Below are positions 15,802-22,964 of a DNA stretch of 23,607 bases, piece by piece. The position numbers and the translations under genes were made by a program. The stretch's first letter is position 1; every line of letters begins with the position of its first letter. Below the pieces are notes generated by a model. It was given only the letters and a program-made list of their open reading frames with translations, did no database searches and was not told the DNA's origin. The stretch spans positions 1 to 23,607 of the forward strand of contig CALUZL010000119.1 of assembly GCA_944325295.1 (NCBI GenBank), read 5' to 3'. Source of the DNA: an uncultured Erysipelotrichaceae bacterium (GTDB lineage Bacteria > Bacillota_I > Bacilli_A > Erysipelotrichales > Erysipelotrichaceae).

Positions 15802-17023
15802 TCAGGACCTCCGATCTTTTAGACAAGAAAAACGATATACTTAATACGACTATAATTATAGCACTTAGCAAAAACAGTTTGTCGCAACTTATGGCGTTTG
15901 CTAAAAGCGAGATAACTAAAGACGCAATGGGGACAAGGGCTTGTGAGGTAGCATTTAATAGGGCTCCGACCCGCGACAAGTAGTTCTGTTTTGTCTTAAG
16001 CATGAGGATGACAGAGATCAGGGCATTGGAAGAGGCTACTAATATGCCGGTAGTAAAATTGGTAATGACGATGATAAGTATCGAAAGTGTTTTAAGCGGG
16101 ATCATTCCGGCAAGTAACAGACCGAAATAGAAAAAGGCACATGTCGGGAAAATGATCAGGATTAGGGTCTTGTTAGAAAGATGCTTACTGAGGCTTGGAA
16201 AAACAACAGCCCCCAACAGCGATCCCAACGATAAGGCGACACCCATGTACGAAAGATAGGTTGCATTGCCCTGGTAATAAGTTGAAACGAAAGCTGATTG
16301 TAAGGCATTAAATGGTACAAGCAACATATTAGCAAGGCAGGCGATGATACAGATATAGGTAAGGATCGGATTTGCTCTTACATAACTCAATCCTTCTTTG
16401 AAATTTGCAAGGATCGATGAATCCTTAGTATCCTTAGAGAAAGTTTCTTTGACCTTCATAAAACTCAAAAGCACAGCGCTAAGAACAAAGGATGCCGCGT
16501 CGATGAAGATCGCAAAAGACATGCCCAAGAAGCCGACGATCACCCCGCCGATCCCCTGACCGACAAGTTCGGCGATCCGCGATAGCGATGATGAAAGTGA
16601 AGAGGCATTTTTATAATCTTCAGGCTTTATCAAAAGCGGCACGATGGCGCTGGCCGAGGGTAAACGCAGTGTCTCAAAGCAAGACATCAAAAAAGTGGCA
16701 ATGATGACCATAGAAGTATTGATAACATCGAAAAGGACACAAAAGGCTAAGGTCGTTATGATGATGGCTCTGGCGCTATCAGCGATAACCATGATCTTTT
16801 GTTTGGATTTATCGGCGACAAAAGCGCCCATTAACGGTTGCAATATGACGGTCGGCAGATAGTTGAGACAGTAATTGATCGCCGCGATGGCAGCGCTGTC
16901 GGAAACTTCATAGACTAACCAAGACAAAGCGATCGCATCGATGGAATCACCAAGCCGATTGATGAGATTAGCTCCCTGAAGCAAGATATAATTCCGATTC
17001 TTTAAAAGCGAGCTGTAATTCAT
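15794..17023 (-). CDS. MFS efflux transporter
   Basis: This 409-residue protein has about 12 hydrophobic segments. The MFS motif A is visible after the second helix as GAFVADKSKQK (66-76, a variant of GxxxDRxxRR). Its length and layout fit the MFS_3/macrolide-exporter-like group. The ribosome binding site GGAGG lies seven bases before the ATG. It is the first gene of a two-gene operon with the ArsR-type regulator, a common arrangement for drug or toxic-compound exporters. The substrate is unknown, and import cannot be excluded. The promoter with an embedded palindrome lies about 40-70 bp upstream. Confidence 0.85.
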   Translation of the reverse strand: MNYSSLLKNRNYILLQGANLINRLGDSIDAIALSWLVYEVSDSAAIAAINYCLNYLPTVILQPLMGAFVADKSKQKIMVIADSARAIIITTLAFCVLFDVINTSMVIIATFLMSCFETLRLPSASAIVPLLIKPEDYKNASSLSSSLSRIAELVGQGIGGVIVGFLGMSFAIFIDAASFVLSAVLLSFMKVKETFSKDTKDSSILANFKEGLSYVRANPILTYICIIACLANMLLVPFNALQSAFVSTYYQGNATYLSYMGVALSLGSLLGAVVFPSLSKHLSNKTLILIIFPTCAFFYFGLLLAGMIPLKTLSILIIVITNFTTGILVASSNALISVILMLKTKQNYLSRVGALLNATSQALVPIASLVISLLANAISCDKLFLLSAIIIVVLSISFFLSKRSEVLNA

Positions 17024-17064
17024 ATCAAACCTCCATATTCGATATTCATCTAATTACATGCTTA

Positions 17065-17092
17065 ATTATATTAGATAAATATCTAATGTCAA
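17065..17092 (-). promoter_or_regulatory. Consensus promoter with operator palindrome in the spacer, for the MFS-regulator operon
   Basis: On the minus strand TTGACA (17092-17087), a 16-bp spacer and TATAAT (17070-17065) are both perfect. ATTAGATA (17070-17077) and TATCTAAT (17080-17087) form an 18-bp palindrome filling the spacer and touching both boxes. A protein bound there would block RNA polymerase. The ArsR-type regulator of the same operon is the natural candidate. Confidence 0.82.
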
Positions 17093-17132
17093 TAATAGAT
17101 GTATATAAAATATGCGATCTTTAACTAATCTC

Positions 17133-17162
17133 TTGCCTTTGCGATAAAGCATTTACTAAAAT
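17133..17162 (+). promoter_or_regulatory. Possible promoter for the HELLH protein gene
   Basis: TTGCCT (17133-17138), an 18-bp spacer and TAAAAT (17157-17162) precede the ribosome binding site GAGAGGGG and the ATG at 17190. Each box differs from consensus by one or two bases. Confidence 0.45.
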
Positions 17163-17189
17163 GAATTCAAAAAGAGAGGGGATTTAAGT

Positions 17190-17651
17190 ATGCAAGAAGC
17201 AGAACTAAAGAGGTTGTTTTCTAAATGGGTAGAGATCTTGCGCATTGGCAATAATTGGGATATAAGACTTGAACTTGTCGAAGATCCAAACTTTAAAAAG
17301 ACCGGTGATATCAAGATCGATACCGAAGACAAAAAAGCGATCGTCTACATCAATGTCCTTGATCCCAACGATGACAATCTTGAAGAGACGATCTGTCATG
17401 AACTTTTACACTTAAAACTTTACCCTTTGGATCAATTTGCGGAAAATCTCATCCTTGCAAATTATGAAGAAGGCAGCAAGGCGCAAAACACGCTCTATTA
17501 TAACTTCTATACCGACCTTGAGATAACAGTCGAAGAAATGACTAAGTGTTTCATGCAAGCTTTAGGCGATAATAAGGAACTGTCCTTTAAAAGAGTCGAA
17601 AACAAGCGATCATTTGAAGATCTTTATAAAGGACTTAAAAACCTTGACTGA
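17190..17651 (+). CDS. HExxH metallopeptidase-like protein
   Basis: This 153-residue protein carries the zinc-binding motif HELLH (His70, Glu71, His74) in a helix preceded by LEETI, with a strand before it (KAIVYINVLD). This is the SprT/minigluzincin-like layout. No third zinc ligand is certain; Asp or Glu residues near 110-115 (TDLEITVEE) are candidates. There is no signal peptide, so it should act in the cytoplasm. The start has a strong GAGAGGGG about nine bases upstream. It is transcribed away from the MFS operon. Similar short HExxH proteins are annotated as hypothetical; actual protease activity is inference. Confidence 0.65.
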   Translation: MQEAELKRLFSKWVEILRIGNNWDIRLELVEDPNFKKTGDIKIDTEDKKAIVYINVLDPNDDNLEETICHELLHLKLYPLDQFAENLILANYEEGSKAQNTLYYNFYTDLEITVEEMTKCFMQALGDNKELSFKRVENKRSFEDLYKGLKNLD

Positions 17652-17710
17652 TATTTGCAAACATAATTCGCTTGATCATCTTTAGTCTCTTAGCCGAAAA
17701 CAAGCTTTTA

Positions 17711-17739
17711 TTGACTTCGGTTAATAAAATTGTTATAGT
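17711..17739 (+). promoter_or_regulatory. Sigma-A-type promoter for the Bax-inhibitor-like gene
   Basis: TTGACT (17711-17716), a 17-bp spacer and TATAGT (17734-17739) lie about 57 bp before the ATG, which has GAGGAGA as ribosome binding site. Confidence 0.65.
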
Positions 17740-17796
17740 TTTCGAGCGAATTTTTCTATTATATCCGGAAGATTTGAAAATTGAGGAGATAGATAT

Positions 17797-18570
17797 ATGA
17801 GCGAAATAAATACGGCAGCTGTACACCAAAACAGTGCCGTGATGAATCCTCTGATCAAAAAGATCAGCAAAGTGGAAGAAAGCGCTGAGCACAGTGCCAG
17901 TTATGGCGGCATTGCCGTCAAGACTTTGATCTTCATGCTGGCAGCAGCAGGCGGCATTGTCCTTTACTTTGTCTTGCACGGTACCCTAGAAGGATCCGGT
18001 ACAATCGATATTGCCGGCTATACCTTTTATCAGACAGAAGCTATGGTATGTTTTATAGCTTTGATCTTATCGGCTATAGCACCGATGATCGCCTTTACGA
18101 TCCGGCCCCTGATCCCGCTCTTTGGCATCCTTTATTGTGCGGCAGTCGGTTTTAGTATTACGATGCTGGCATCAGTCTTAGGTGCTGAGTACACCTATAT
18201 GATCTATCTGGCATTGAGTCTTACCTTTGTACTGGTTGCGGTCATGGCTTTTCTTTACGCGGCAAGGATCATCAAAGTGGGCAAACACTTTAGAACGATC
18301 GTGATAACTCTGTTTTTTACGACGGTGTTTAGCGGTGCGATCTACTTCTTGCTCGGCCTTATTCCCGGAGTCAAAGAAATGCTTGCGTTTATGCAAGAGT
18401 CACCCGTCTTCAGTATCGGCCTCGGTGTTGTCTACATCATCATCGGTTGTGCTTTCTTATTAGTTGATTTTGATACGATCGAGCGCTGTGTCGAGCATAA
18501 GCTTCCAAAGAAGTATAAGTGGATGGCAGCCTTCGGATTGGCTTATACCATCATCTACTTGTTCCTTTAG
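17797..18570 (+). CDS. Bax inhibitor-1/YccA family membrane protein
   Basis: This 257-residue protein has a polar N-terminus of about 40 residues and then seven hydrophobic segments. The late LLVDFDTIERCVEHKLPKKY followed by WMAAFGLAYTIIYLFL is the hallmark of the bacterial Bax-inhibitor-1-like (UPF0005) group, in which the aspartates take part in a pH-sensitive calcium leak in the studied homologue YetJ. The protein sits in the cytoplasmic membrane. It ends directly after the last helix, a few residues shorter than many relatives. It is a single-gene unit: its own promoter lies upstream and a strong terminator 100 bp downstream. The physiological role in bacteria is not settled. Confidence 0.85.
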   Translation: MSEINTAAVHQNSAVMNPLIKKISKVEESAEHSASYGGIAVKTLIFMLAAAGGIVLYFVLHGTLEGSGTIDIAGYTFYQTEAMVCFIALILSAIAPMIAFTIRPLIPLFGILYCAAVGFSITMLASVLGAEYTYMIYLALSLTFVLVAVMAFLYAARIIKVGKHFRTIVITLFFTTVFSGAIYFLLGLIPGVKEMLAFMQESPVFSIGLGVVYIIIGCAFLLVDFDTIERCVEHKLPKKYKWMAAFGLAYTIIYLFL

Positions 18571-18670
18571 ATTTTCAATCTCATCAGCAAATTGACTCAA
18601 GACAATAAGTCAAAACAAAACGCCTAAAATCCGAGTCTTCAAGCGACATCAAACCACAAAAGAGTCAATG

Positions 18671-18693
18671 AACGCCCAAAACGGGCGTTTTTT
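18671..18693 (+). terminator. Rho-independent terminator after the Bax-inhibitor-like gene
   Basis: ACGCCC (18672-18677), loop AAAAC, GGGCGT (18683-18688), followed by a run of six T. It is a compact GC-rich stem with a clear T-tract. Confidence 0.85.
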
Positions 18694-18699
18694 GTGTAT

Positions 18700-18736
18700 C
18701 TTTTACATGCGCCATATATGCTGTCTTATGTAAAAG
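18700..18736. repeat. Inverted repeat CTTTTACAT/ATGTAAAAG
   Basis: Two exact 9-bp arms (18700-18708 and 18728-18736) separated by 19 bp, between the two opposing terminators. The purpose is unknown; it may be a protein-binding site or a relic. Confidence 0.45.
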
Positions 18737-18742
18737 TCATTT

Positions 18743-18766
18743 AAAAAGCGCTCCTTTCGAAGCGCC
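18743..18766 (-). terminator. Rho-independent terminator for the cysteine synthase operon
   Basis: Read on the minus strand, GCGCTTC and GGAGCGC form a seven-pair stem (one T-G pair) closed by a GAAA tetraloop at 18748-18765, followed by five T. It lies about 40 bp after the end of the dehydrogenase remnant. Confidence 0.75.
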
Positions 18767-18804
18767 TATCTATATATCTATTAGCTTTATTATTACAGGT
18801 AGTA

Positions 18805-19089
18805 TTACATCGGATATGTCAAATATGGATGAGCTTCAAGTTCATCGCAGGTAACATAACCGGCCGGGGCTTTGATAAGACTCGGTATCCGATTTACGAC
18901 CGTTGCGCAAGTGTGTTCGACTGTTGCCGGTTTGACGCCCAGTTCAGCGAAGTCTCCGACACCCATTCCGACGATATCCGGGTTGACATCGATCGCTCCC
19001 ACGATCTGAGCTCCGTGTTCATAGAGATAGCGCAGGGTATACTTAGCCATCTTGCCGCATCCGTATTGGACGACTTTGATTTTTCTCAT
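18805..19089 (-). pseudogene. Internally deleted NAD(P)-dependent dehydrogenase (2,4-diaminopentanoate dehydrogenase-like)
   Basis: The frame is 94 residues; the family has about 330-350. Residues 1-53 are the N-terminal Rossmann part, with VVQYGCGKMAKYT (GxGxM at 10-14) and Asp34 after the second strand. Residues from about 54 (PATVEHTCATVVNRIPSLIK, then APAGYVTCDEL) look like the extreme C-terminus of the same family. The middle, with substrate binding and catalysis, has been removed without shifting the frame. It lies 16 bp after the cysteine synthase gene, with AAGGA before its ATG, and shares its transcript and terminator. A short product may be made but should not be active. A dihydrodipicolinate-reductase relative is the alternative family. 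Confidence 0.7.
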
Positions 19090-19105
19090 AATATATCCTT
19101 AAAGA

Positions 19106-20035
19106 TCATCGATCGAAAAGGGGGGTCGAAAAGTAGCGTTCACCGGTATCCGGCAAGATCGTTACGACGACTTTGCCCTTGCCGAGTTTTGCTGCCAGCA
19201 TCTTGGCGGCAGCGACATTACTACCCGATGTTATACCTGCCAATACACCCTCGCATTTAGCCAACTCTTTGGCAGTGTCCAGCGCTTCTTTGTCGCTTAT
19301 CGTGATGATGTCATCATAGATGCTTGTATCCAACACCTCAGGGACAAGACCATCACCAATCCCCATCTGCAGATGGGAAGATACGGTACCACCACTCAAA
19401 AGGGCAGCATTTTCGGGCTCTATTGCCCAGATCAGCGTGTCTTTGTTTCGCTCTTTGAGGGCTTTACCGATACCGGTGATCGTCCCACCCGTTCCGATGC
19501 CGGCACAAAAACCATCGATCGGTCTTTTGAGGTCGTCGATGATCTCCCTAGCCGTCTTTTCGTAATGAGTGAGTGGGTTGATGATATTTTTAAACTGATC
19601 GGGGATGAAGATGTTTGGATCATCTTTGGCCATATTTAAAGCCAGATCCTGACATCTTTTGATACATTTGCCGATATCGCCATCATCTTCTACAAGGATC
19701 ACTTGTGCGCCATATTGGCTTATGAGCTTTCGGCGCTCTTCACTTACAGAATCCGGCATTATTATCTTGACCCTATAGCCAAGTACTGCTCCGACTAGAG
19801 CCAAACCTATGCCCTGATTGCCACTTGTCGTCTCGATTATTATTGAGTCATTGGTCAAAATACCGCTTTTTTGAGCGGCTTTTATCATTTCGTAAGCGGT
19901 CCTGGTCTTGATCGATCCGCCGACATTTTGACCTTCGTATTTGGCGTAGATGTCAGCGCCGTTTACATCTTGGATCTTTTTTAGATGGATAAGAGGCGTA
20001 TTACCGATAGCTTCTAAGATATTCTCGCATAACAT
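19106..20035 (-). CDS. cysK: Cysteine synthase family PLP enzyme
   Basis: I start at ATG 20035 (309 residues), because GGGAGAA lies six bases upstream; earlier ATGs would add up to ten residues. IGNTPLIHL, then NVGGSIKTR with the PLP-binding Lys43, TSGNQGIGLA (substrate loop, 70-79), GTGGTITG (phosphate-binding loop) and GITSGSN, and the end PDTGERYFSTPLF, define the O-acetylserine sulfhydrylase family. The reaction would join O-acetylserine and sulfide to cysteine. Two positions depart from the usual PGGSxKDR and TSGNTG patterns (Val for Pro, Thr for Asp, Gln for Thr), so a related beta-replacement activity on another substrate is possible. The dehydrogenase remnant follows in the same operon. 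Confidence 0.82.
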   Translation of the reverse strand: MLCENILEAIGNTPLIHLKKIQDVNGADIYAKYEGQNVGGSIKTRTAYEMIKAAQKSGILTNDSIIIETTSGNQGIGLALVGAVLGYRVKIIMPDSVSEERRKLISQYGAQVILVEDDGDIGKCIKRCQDLALNMAKDDPNIFIPDQFKNIINPLTHYEKTAREIIDDLKRPIDGFCAGIGTGGTITGIGKALKERNKDTLIWAIEPENAALLSGGTVSSHLQMGIGDGLVPEVLDTSIYDDIITISDKEALDTAKELAKCEGVLAGITSGSNVAAAKMLAAKLGKGKVVVTILPDTGERYFSTPLFDR

Positions 20036-20065
20036 AATCATTTCTCCCGATCTTATTATATTCAA

Positions 20066-20174
20066 AATAAATTACAGTTTAGAAAAGATGCACAAAAGTG
20101 GCCAAGAAAGAAAGCCGGTACCTCCTTTAAGACTCGATTAAGTTAGGATGACTATATTTGTAATGAAAGAGGGG
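20066..20174. other. Intergenic, no gene seen
   Basis: This divergent spacer lies between the cysteine synthase gene and the DUF4340 remnant. A minus-strand TATAAT at 20060-20055 could serve the cysteine synthase gene, but it lies so close to the ribosome binding site that the leader would be almost absent, and no good -35 box was found. Confidence 0.35.
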
Positions 20175-20656
20175 ATGAAAAAAGTGATATCTGCTGCTTA
20201 AAAGATGCTGTCTATTTTGCCGATATCGATGGCGAGACAATCGTTTTAGATTCCACAACTGTCAATAATTACCTGAATGGCATAAAAATGCTGATCTGAA
20301 TAACTACATGACTCACGATGTCATCGATGAAGAGCGAAAGAGTTATGGTCTAAACGAGCCAGAACTCATGAGAACTGGCGCTTATACGGAACTTAGCGAA
20401 GATGAGTCGATCCGAGCGATCTTTTATATAAGACAGTAAACTTGAATGTTGATACCTTAAGCGATGAAACAGTTCACGGTAAACTAAAGATATCACTATT
20501 GATCTTGACATCTCTAATGTCGACAAGGTAGATATTGCGATCTATCGCTATGATGGCGAATACTGCATCGTCTATGTCGATGACAAACCGTATGGAAAAG
20601 TGCTGCGCTCGGATGTCGTCGATATCATCTAAGCCTTAAACGAGATCGTCTTATAA
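20175..20656 (+). pseudogene. Decayed DUF4340 protein gene
   Basis: Pieces of one protein appear in different frames. MKKVIS-like codons sit at 20175 after GAGGGG. DAVYFADIDGETIVLDSTTV lies around 20204-20263. NYMTHDVIDEERKSYGLNEPE and ELSEDESIRAIFYIRQ lie around 20300-20440. ITIDLDISNVDKVDIAIYRYDG lies around 20490-20557, and VYVDDKPYGKVLRSDVVDII runs up to a TAA at 20630, with ALNEIVL after it ending at 20656. The last blocks match the C-terminal pattern of DUF4340 proteins, which often accompany Gld-like ABC exporters. Several frameshifts and stops, and probably deletions, make it non-functional. The terminator at 20681-20706 survives. Confidence 0.65.
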
Positions 20657-20680
20657 TCAAAGTTCAAAACATGCCTAAAG

Positions 20681-20706
20681 AGACCCTGTGCTGTGCAGAG
20701 TCTTTT
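20681..20706 (+). terminator. Terminator-like hairpin after the DUF4340 remnant
   Basis: AGACCCTG (20681-20688) pairs with CAGAGTCT (20696-20703) with one mismatch, around a seven-base loop, followed by TTTT. Confidence 0.55.
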
Positions 20707-20721
20707 AAACTGCTAAGCTTG

Positions 20722-20742
20722 CGGTATTAGTGTATAATACCG
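20722..20742 (+). promoter_or_regulatory. Promoter -10 region inside a palindrome, upstream of the DUF2974 gene
   Basis: TATAAT at 20733-20738 lies 40 bp before the ATG. CGGTATTA (20722-20729) and TAATACCG (20735-20742) are exact complements around GTGTA and overlap the -10 box. No strong -35 box is seen, so an activator may help or a repressor may block here. Confidence 0.5.
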
Positions 20743-20778
20743 ATAAGACACGATGTATCACATCAAAAGGGGAGATGT

Positions 20779-21912
20779 ATGGCAAAAAAAGAAATCACCA
20801 ATATTATCGATTACCTCATCTGGCGTGGCGACCTAAGCTTTGCGGTCGATCATCTAAACGAGATCGATGCCCTGATATTTTCAAGGTTCTCGTATATGGA
20901 TATGAAGAGTATCTTAGAAAATGATGGTCAGAGTTTGACGATCAGAGAAGCATATGACATTTATCATGCCGTTGAAGAGTCAAGACCAAAGTATGCCCCA
21001 CAAGACCCAGAGCTTTTTAAACTCATGGCCCAGTCGACAAGGTATGGTGATCTTCGGATCAGCTTTCATGAATTTCTTTATGATGAAGATGATGTCGAAC
21101 AGTTTTCGGCTGTTGCGATCTCTATCCCTGATATCGGTCACTTTCTGTCCTTTCGGGGAACGGATAATACGATCAATGGGTGGAAAGAAGATCTGCTCAT
21201 GACTTTCGATGAACAAGTCCCATCACAACTTGACGCTTTGCATTACATTGAGCATGTGGCCTCAAAACTTGAAGGCGACCTCTTTTTGGGCGGTCATTCC
21301 AAAGGTGGCAATCTGGCAGTCTATGCAGCACTGTTTTGTGATGAGGCGATCGCCAAAAGGATCAAGGGCGTCTTTTCTTTTGACGGACCGGGTCTTCATA
21401 AAAATGTCAGCGCTGCGATCGAAGATAAGATCGCTCTTCCCTATATTGCGACCTATATGCCCCAATCATCGATCTTTGGTAAGATGCTGACGCATCGCGA
21501 ATTACAGATCGTCGTAAATTCAAATGCTTCCGGAGTCATGCAACATGATATATATACTTGGGAAGTCATACGCAAGGATTTTGTCTTAGCGACAGAAGAT
21601 ACTTCGACTTCGCGGATCTTTGATCAGGCCTTCCATGATTACTTGGCCAAGCTGTCAAAACAAGACCGCAAGGAAGTCGTTAATGTCATCTTCGATGCGA
21701 TCGGCCAGTGTGATGCCGAGACAATGGAAGATCTGACTAAAAACTTAGCCGGCAATATGATTAAGGTGGTCAAACACATGAGCAGTCTTGACGATCATGA
21801 GGGTAAGCTCATCAAAGATGCGCTGGGCGTCTTAGGTGATTCGATCAGGGATGGCGTCATCGAAGAGATAACCAGTCACATCCCCTTTATCAATAAAAAA
21901 GATGAAGAATAA
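20779..21912 (+). CDS. DUF2974 (Mbeg1-like) alpha/beta hydrolase
   Basis: This 377-residue protein has FLSFRGTDNTINGWKEDL (122-139), the lipase-like nucleophile elbow GGHSKGGN (171-178, Ser174), then FSFDGPG (Asp near 206) and a later MQHDIYTWEV. Its His completes a plausible Ser-Asp-His triad. This is the pattern of DUF2974 proteins, a Firmicutes family of putative lipases or esterases with no known substrate. There is no signal peptide, so it is probably cytoplasmic. The ribosome binding site AAAAGGGGAGA lies before ATG 20779. The last 90 residues are charged and helical. It is a single-gene unit that converges on the CmpB-type gene, with a shared terminator between. Confidence 0.85.
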   Translation: MAKKEITNIIDYLIWRGDLSFAVDHLNEIDALIFSRFSYMDMKSILENDGQSLTIREAYDIYHAVEESRPKYAPQDPELFKLMAQSTRYGDLRISFHEFLYDEDDVEQFSAVAISIPDIGHFLSFRGTDNTINGWKEDLLMTFDEQVPSQLDALHYIEHVASKLEGDLFLGGHSKGGNLAVYAALFCDEAIAKRIKGVFSFDGPGLHKNVSAAIEDKIALPYIATYMPQSSIFGKMLTHRELQIVVNSNASGVMQHDIYTWEVIRKDFVLATEDTSTSRIFDQAFHDYLAKLSKQDRKEVVNVIFDAIGQCDAETMEDLTKNLAGNMIKVVKHMSSLDDHEGKLIKDALGVLGDSIRDGVIEEITSHIPFINKKDEE

Positions 21913-21913
21913 T

Positions 21914-21960
21914 AAAAAAAGGACAAAGATTACTGCGTGAAGTGATCCTTGCCCTTTTTT
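21914..21960. terminator. Bidirectional terminator between convergent genes
   Basis: A run of A and GGACAAAGAT (21914-21930) pairs with ATCCTTGCC and a T-run (21944-21960), with a few mismatches, around a loop near 21934-21940. A-tract and T-tract on opposite sides let it work for both the DUF2974 and the CmpB-type genes. Confidence 0.75.
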
Positions 21961-21961
21961 A

Positions 21962-22651
21962 TCAATCCGGATTTTCACCGATGTGATCGTGGTTCAGGTT
22001 GGCATAGATCTTGGCCAAGAATTCATCGGTATAATACTTGTCATACAACTCTCCTAAGAAAGTGATGGGCTCCTTACCGTTTAGACGCTGGGCTTGGCGA
22101 AACAGTGCAGTATAGGAGACAAACATGTTAAGAGCCATAAAGACGACTAAGATCGGCAAGGCGACCTTGCCGACTTTGTAGGGGATCATCTCGATGAGCT
22201 TTGCTAAAAACGGATAGATGAAGCGCATGAAGATAAGTCCACCAAGTCCCCAAAACAACATAAACGGGATCGTCGTCCGCCCGCCGATGTTTAGCGGCAT
22301 ATTGGAGTAATCCCAAGCATTGGCTTCAAACAGCACTTCACCGATATAGCTCAGACTGTACTCGGCAATCCCGCCGATCAAACAGGAGTAGAGGTAGGTC
22401 TTCCATAGTGGTCGGGTATCGTTGTGTTTGCCCAAAAGGAGGGCAAATCCGGCGAAGCCAAAACCGTAGATCGGATTGAAGGGACCATAGATTATGCCCT
22501 GTCTTGACTCCCAGACGCCGGTCCTTACAAAGTTGAGGATCTCTTCGTAATAAGTGCCGATGACACAGCCGATCATAAACATAAAAAAGATCTTGGCAAA
22601 GCACCAGCCCTTAGCGAATACTTGTTTTGGTTGTACTGAATTTGTTTCCAT
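21962..22651 (-). CDS. Putative ABC-transporter-type membrane protein (CmpB family, PF06541)
   Basis: This 229-residue protein has about five membrane segments: 19-38, 52-75, a segment with CLIGGIAEYSLSYIGE, one with IPFMLFWGLGGLIFMRFIYP, and one with ALPILVVFMALNMFVSYTAL. Signature stretches are YYEEILNF, GIIYGPFNPIYGFG, AEYSLSY and WDYSNMPLNIGGR, which define the family called putative ABC transporter permease in Firmicutes. Whether it transports anything is unproven. The start has only a weak ribosome binding site; ATG 22651 is the natural beginning before a charged N-terminus. It is divergent from the ABC operon at 22766, so the name similarity does not mean they form one transporter. Confidence 0.8.
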   Translation of the reverse strand: METNSVQPKQVFAKGWCFAKIFFMFMIGCVIGTYYEEILNFVRTGVWESRQGIIYGPFNPIYGFGFAGFALLLGKHNDTRPLWKTYLYSCLIGGIAEYSLSYIGEVLFEANAWDYSNMPLNIGGRTTIPFMLFWGLGGLIFMRFIYPFLAKLIEMIPYKVGKVALPILVVFMALNMFVSYTALFRQAQRLNGKEPITFLGELYDKYYTDEFLAKIYANLNHDHIGENPD

Positions 22652-22714
22652 GGATTTAATCTTAACAATTAGATGAAAGGGTCGTCAATGTCTACTTGAA
22701 AAGTTGAATATGAG

Positions 22715-22743
22715 TTGCGCATATTTGCGCCATTATGTATAAT
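22715..22743 (+). promoter_or_regulatory. Promoter of the ABC export operon
   Basis: TTGCGC (22715-22720), a 17-bp spacer and a perfect TATAAT (22738-22743). TTGCGC is repeated ten bases on at 22725-22730, one helical turn away, which may mark a regulator site. Confidence 0.6.
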
Positions 22744-22765
22744 CCATGAGGATTTGGAGGTAAGT

Positions 22766-22963
22766 ATGGATACTTTTAATAAAGTTTGTTATTACATAAG
22801 TATTTTTGTGGTCATCTTGGGTGTTGTCATGACGGCGATGTCTCTGATTGTAATAATACCGGATATTTCAACGGCTTCACTTATGGTTCCGGGAGCTTTT
22901 TTGATCCTTACTCTTGTGGGACTGTTCTTTATGTTCTTCTATAGAAAGAGAGTCAAAGGTTAA
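22766..22963 (+). CDS. Small two-helix membrane protein
   Basis: I start at ATG 22766 (65 residues), because GGAGG lies six bases upstream; an earlier GTG or TTG-type start near 22715 lies in the promoter and is not used. Two hydrophobic helices, at about 8-30 and 35-58, are followed by a basic tail YRKRVKG. The gene ends one base before the ATG of the ABC ATPase and follows a good promoter, so the two are one operon. It may be a small subunit or regulator of the exporter; no family was recognised. Confidence 0.7.
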   Translation: MDTFNKVCYYISIFVVILGVVMTAMSLIVIIPDISTASLMVPGAFLILTLVGLFFMFFYRKRVKG

Positions 22964-22964
22964 T

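Noticed and set aside
18829..19260. 143-codon forward frame opposite the dehydrogenase remnant and cysteine synthase
   Set aside because: It lies antisense to two recognisable genes and its protein has no sensible pattern.
20980..21490. Extra frames inside the DUF2974 gene
   Set aside because: They are out-of-frame shadows of a gene with a clear catalytic motif.
22715..22765. Longer start of the small membrane protein at 22715
   Set aside because: That start lies within the promoter and lacks a ribosome binding site; GGAGG points to ATG 22766.
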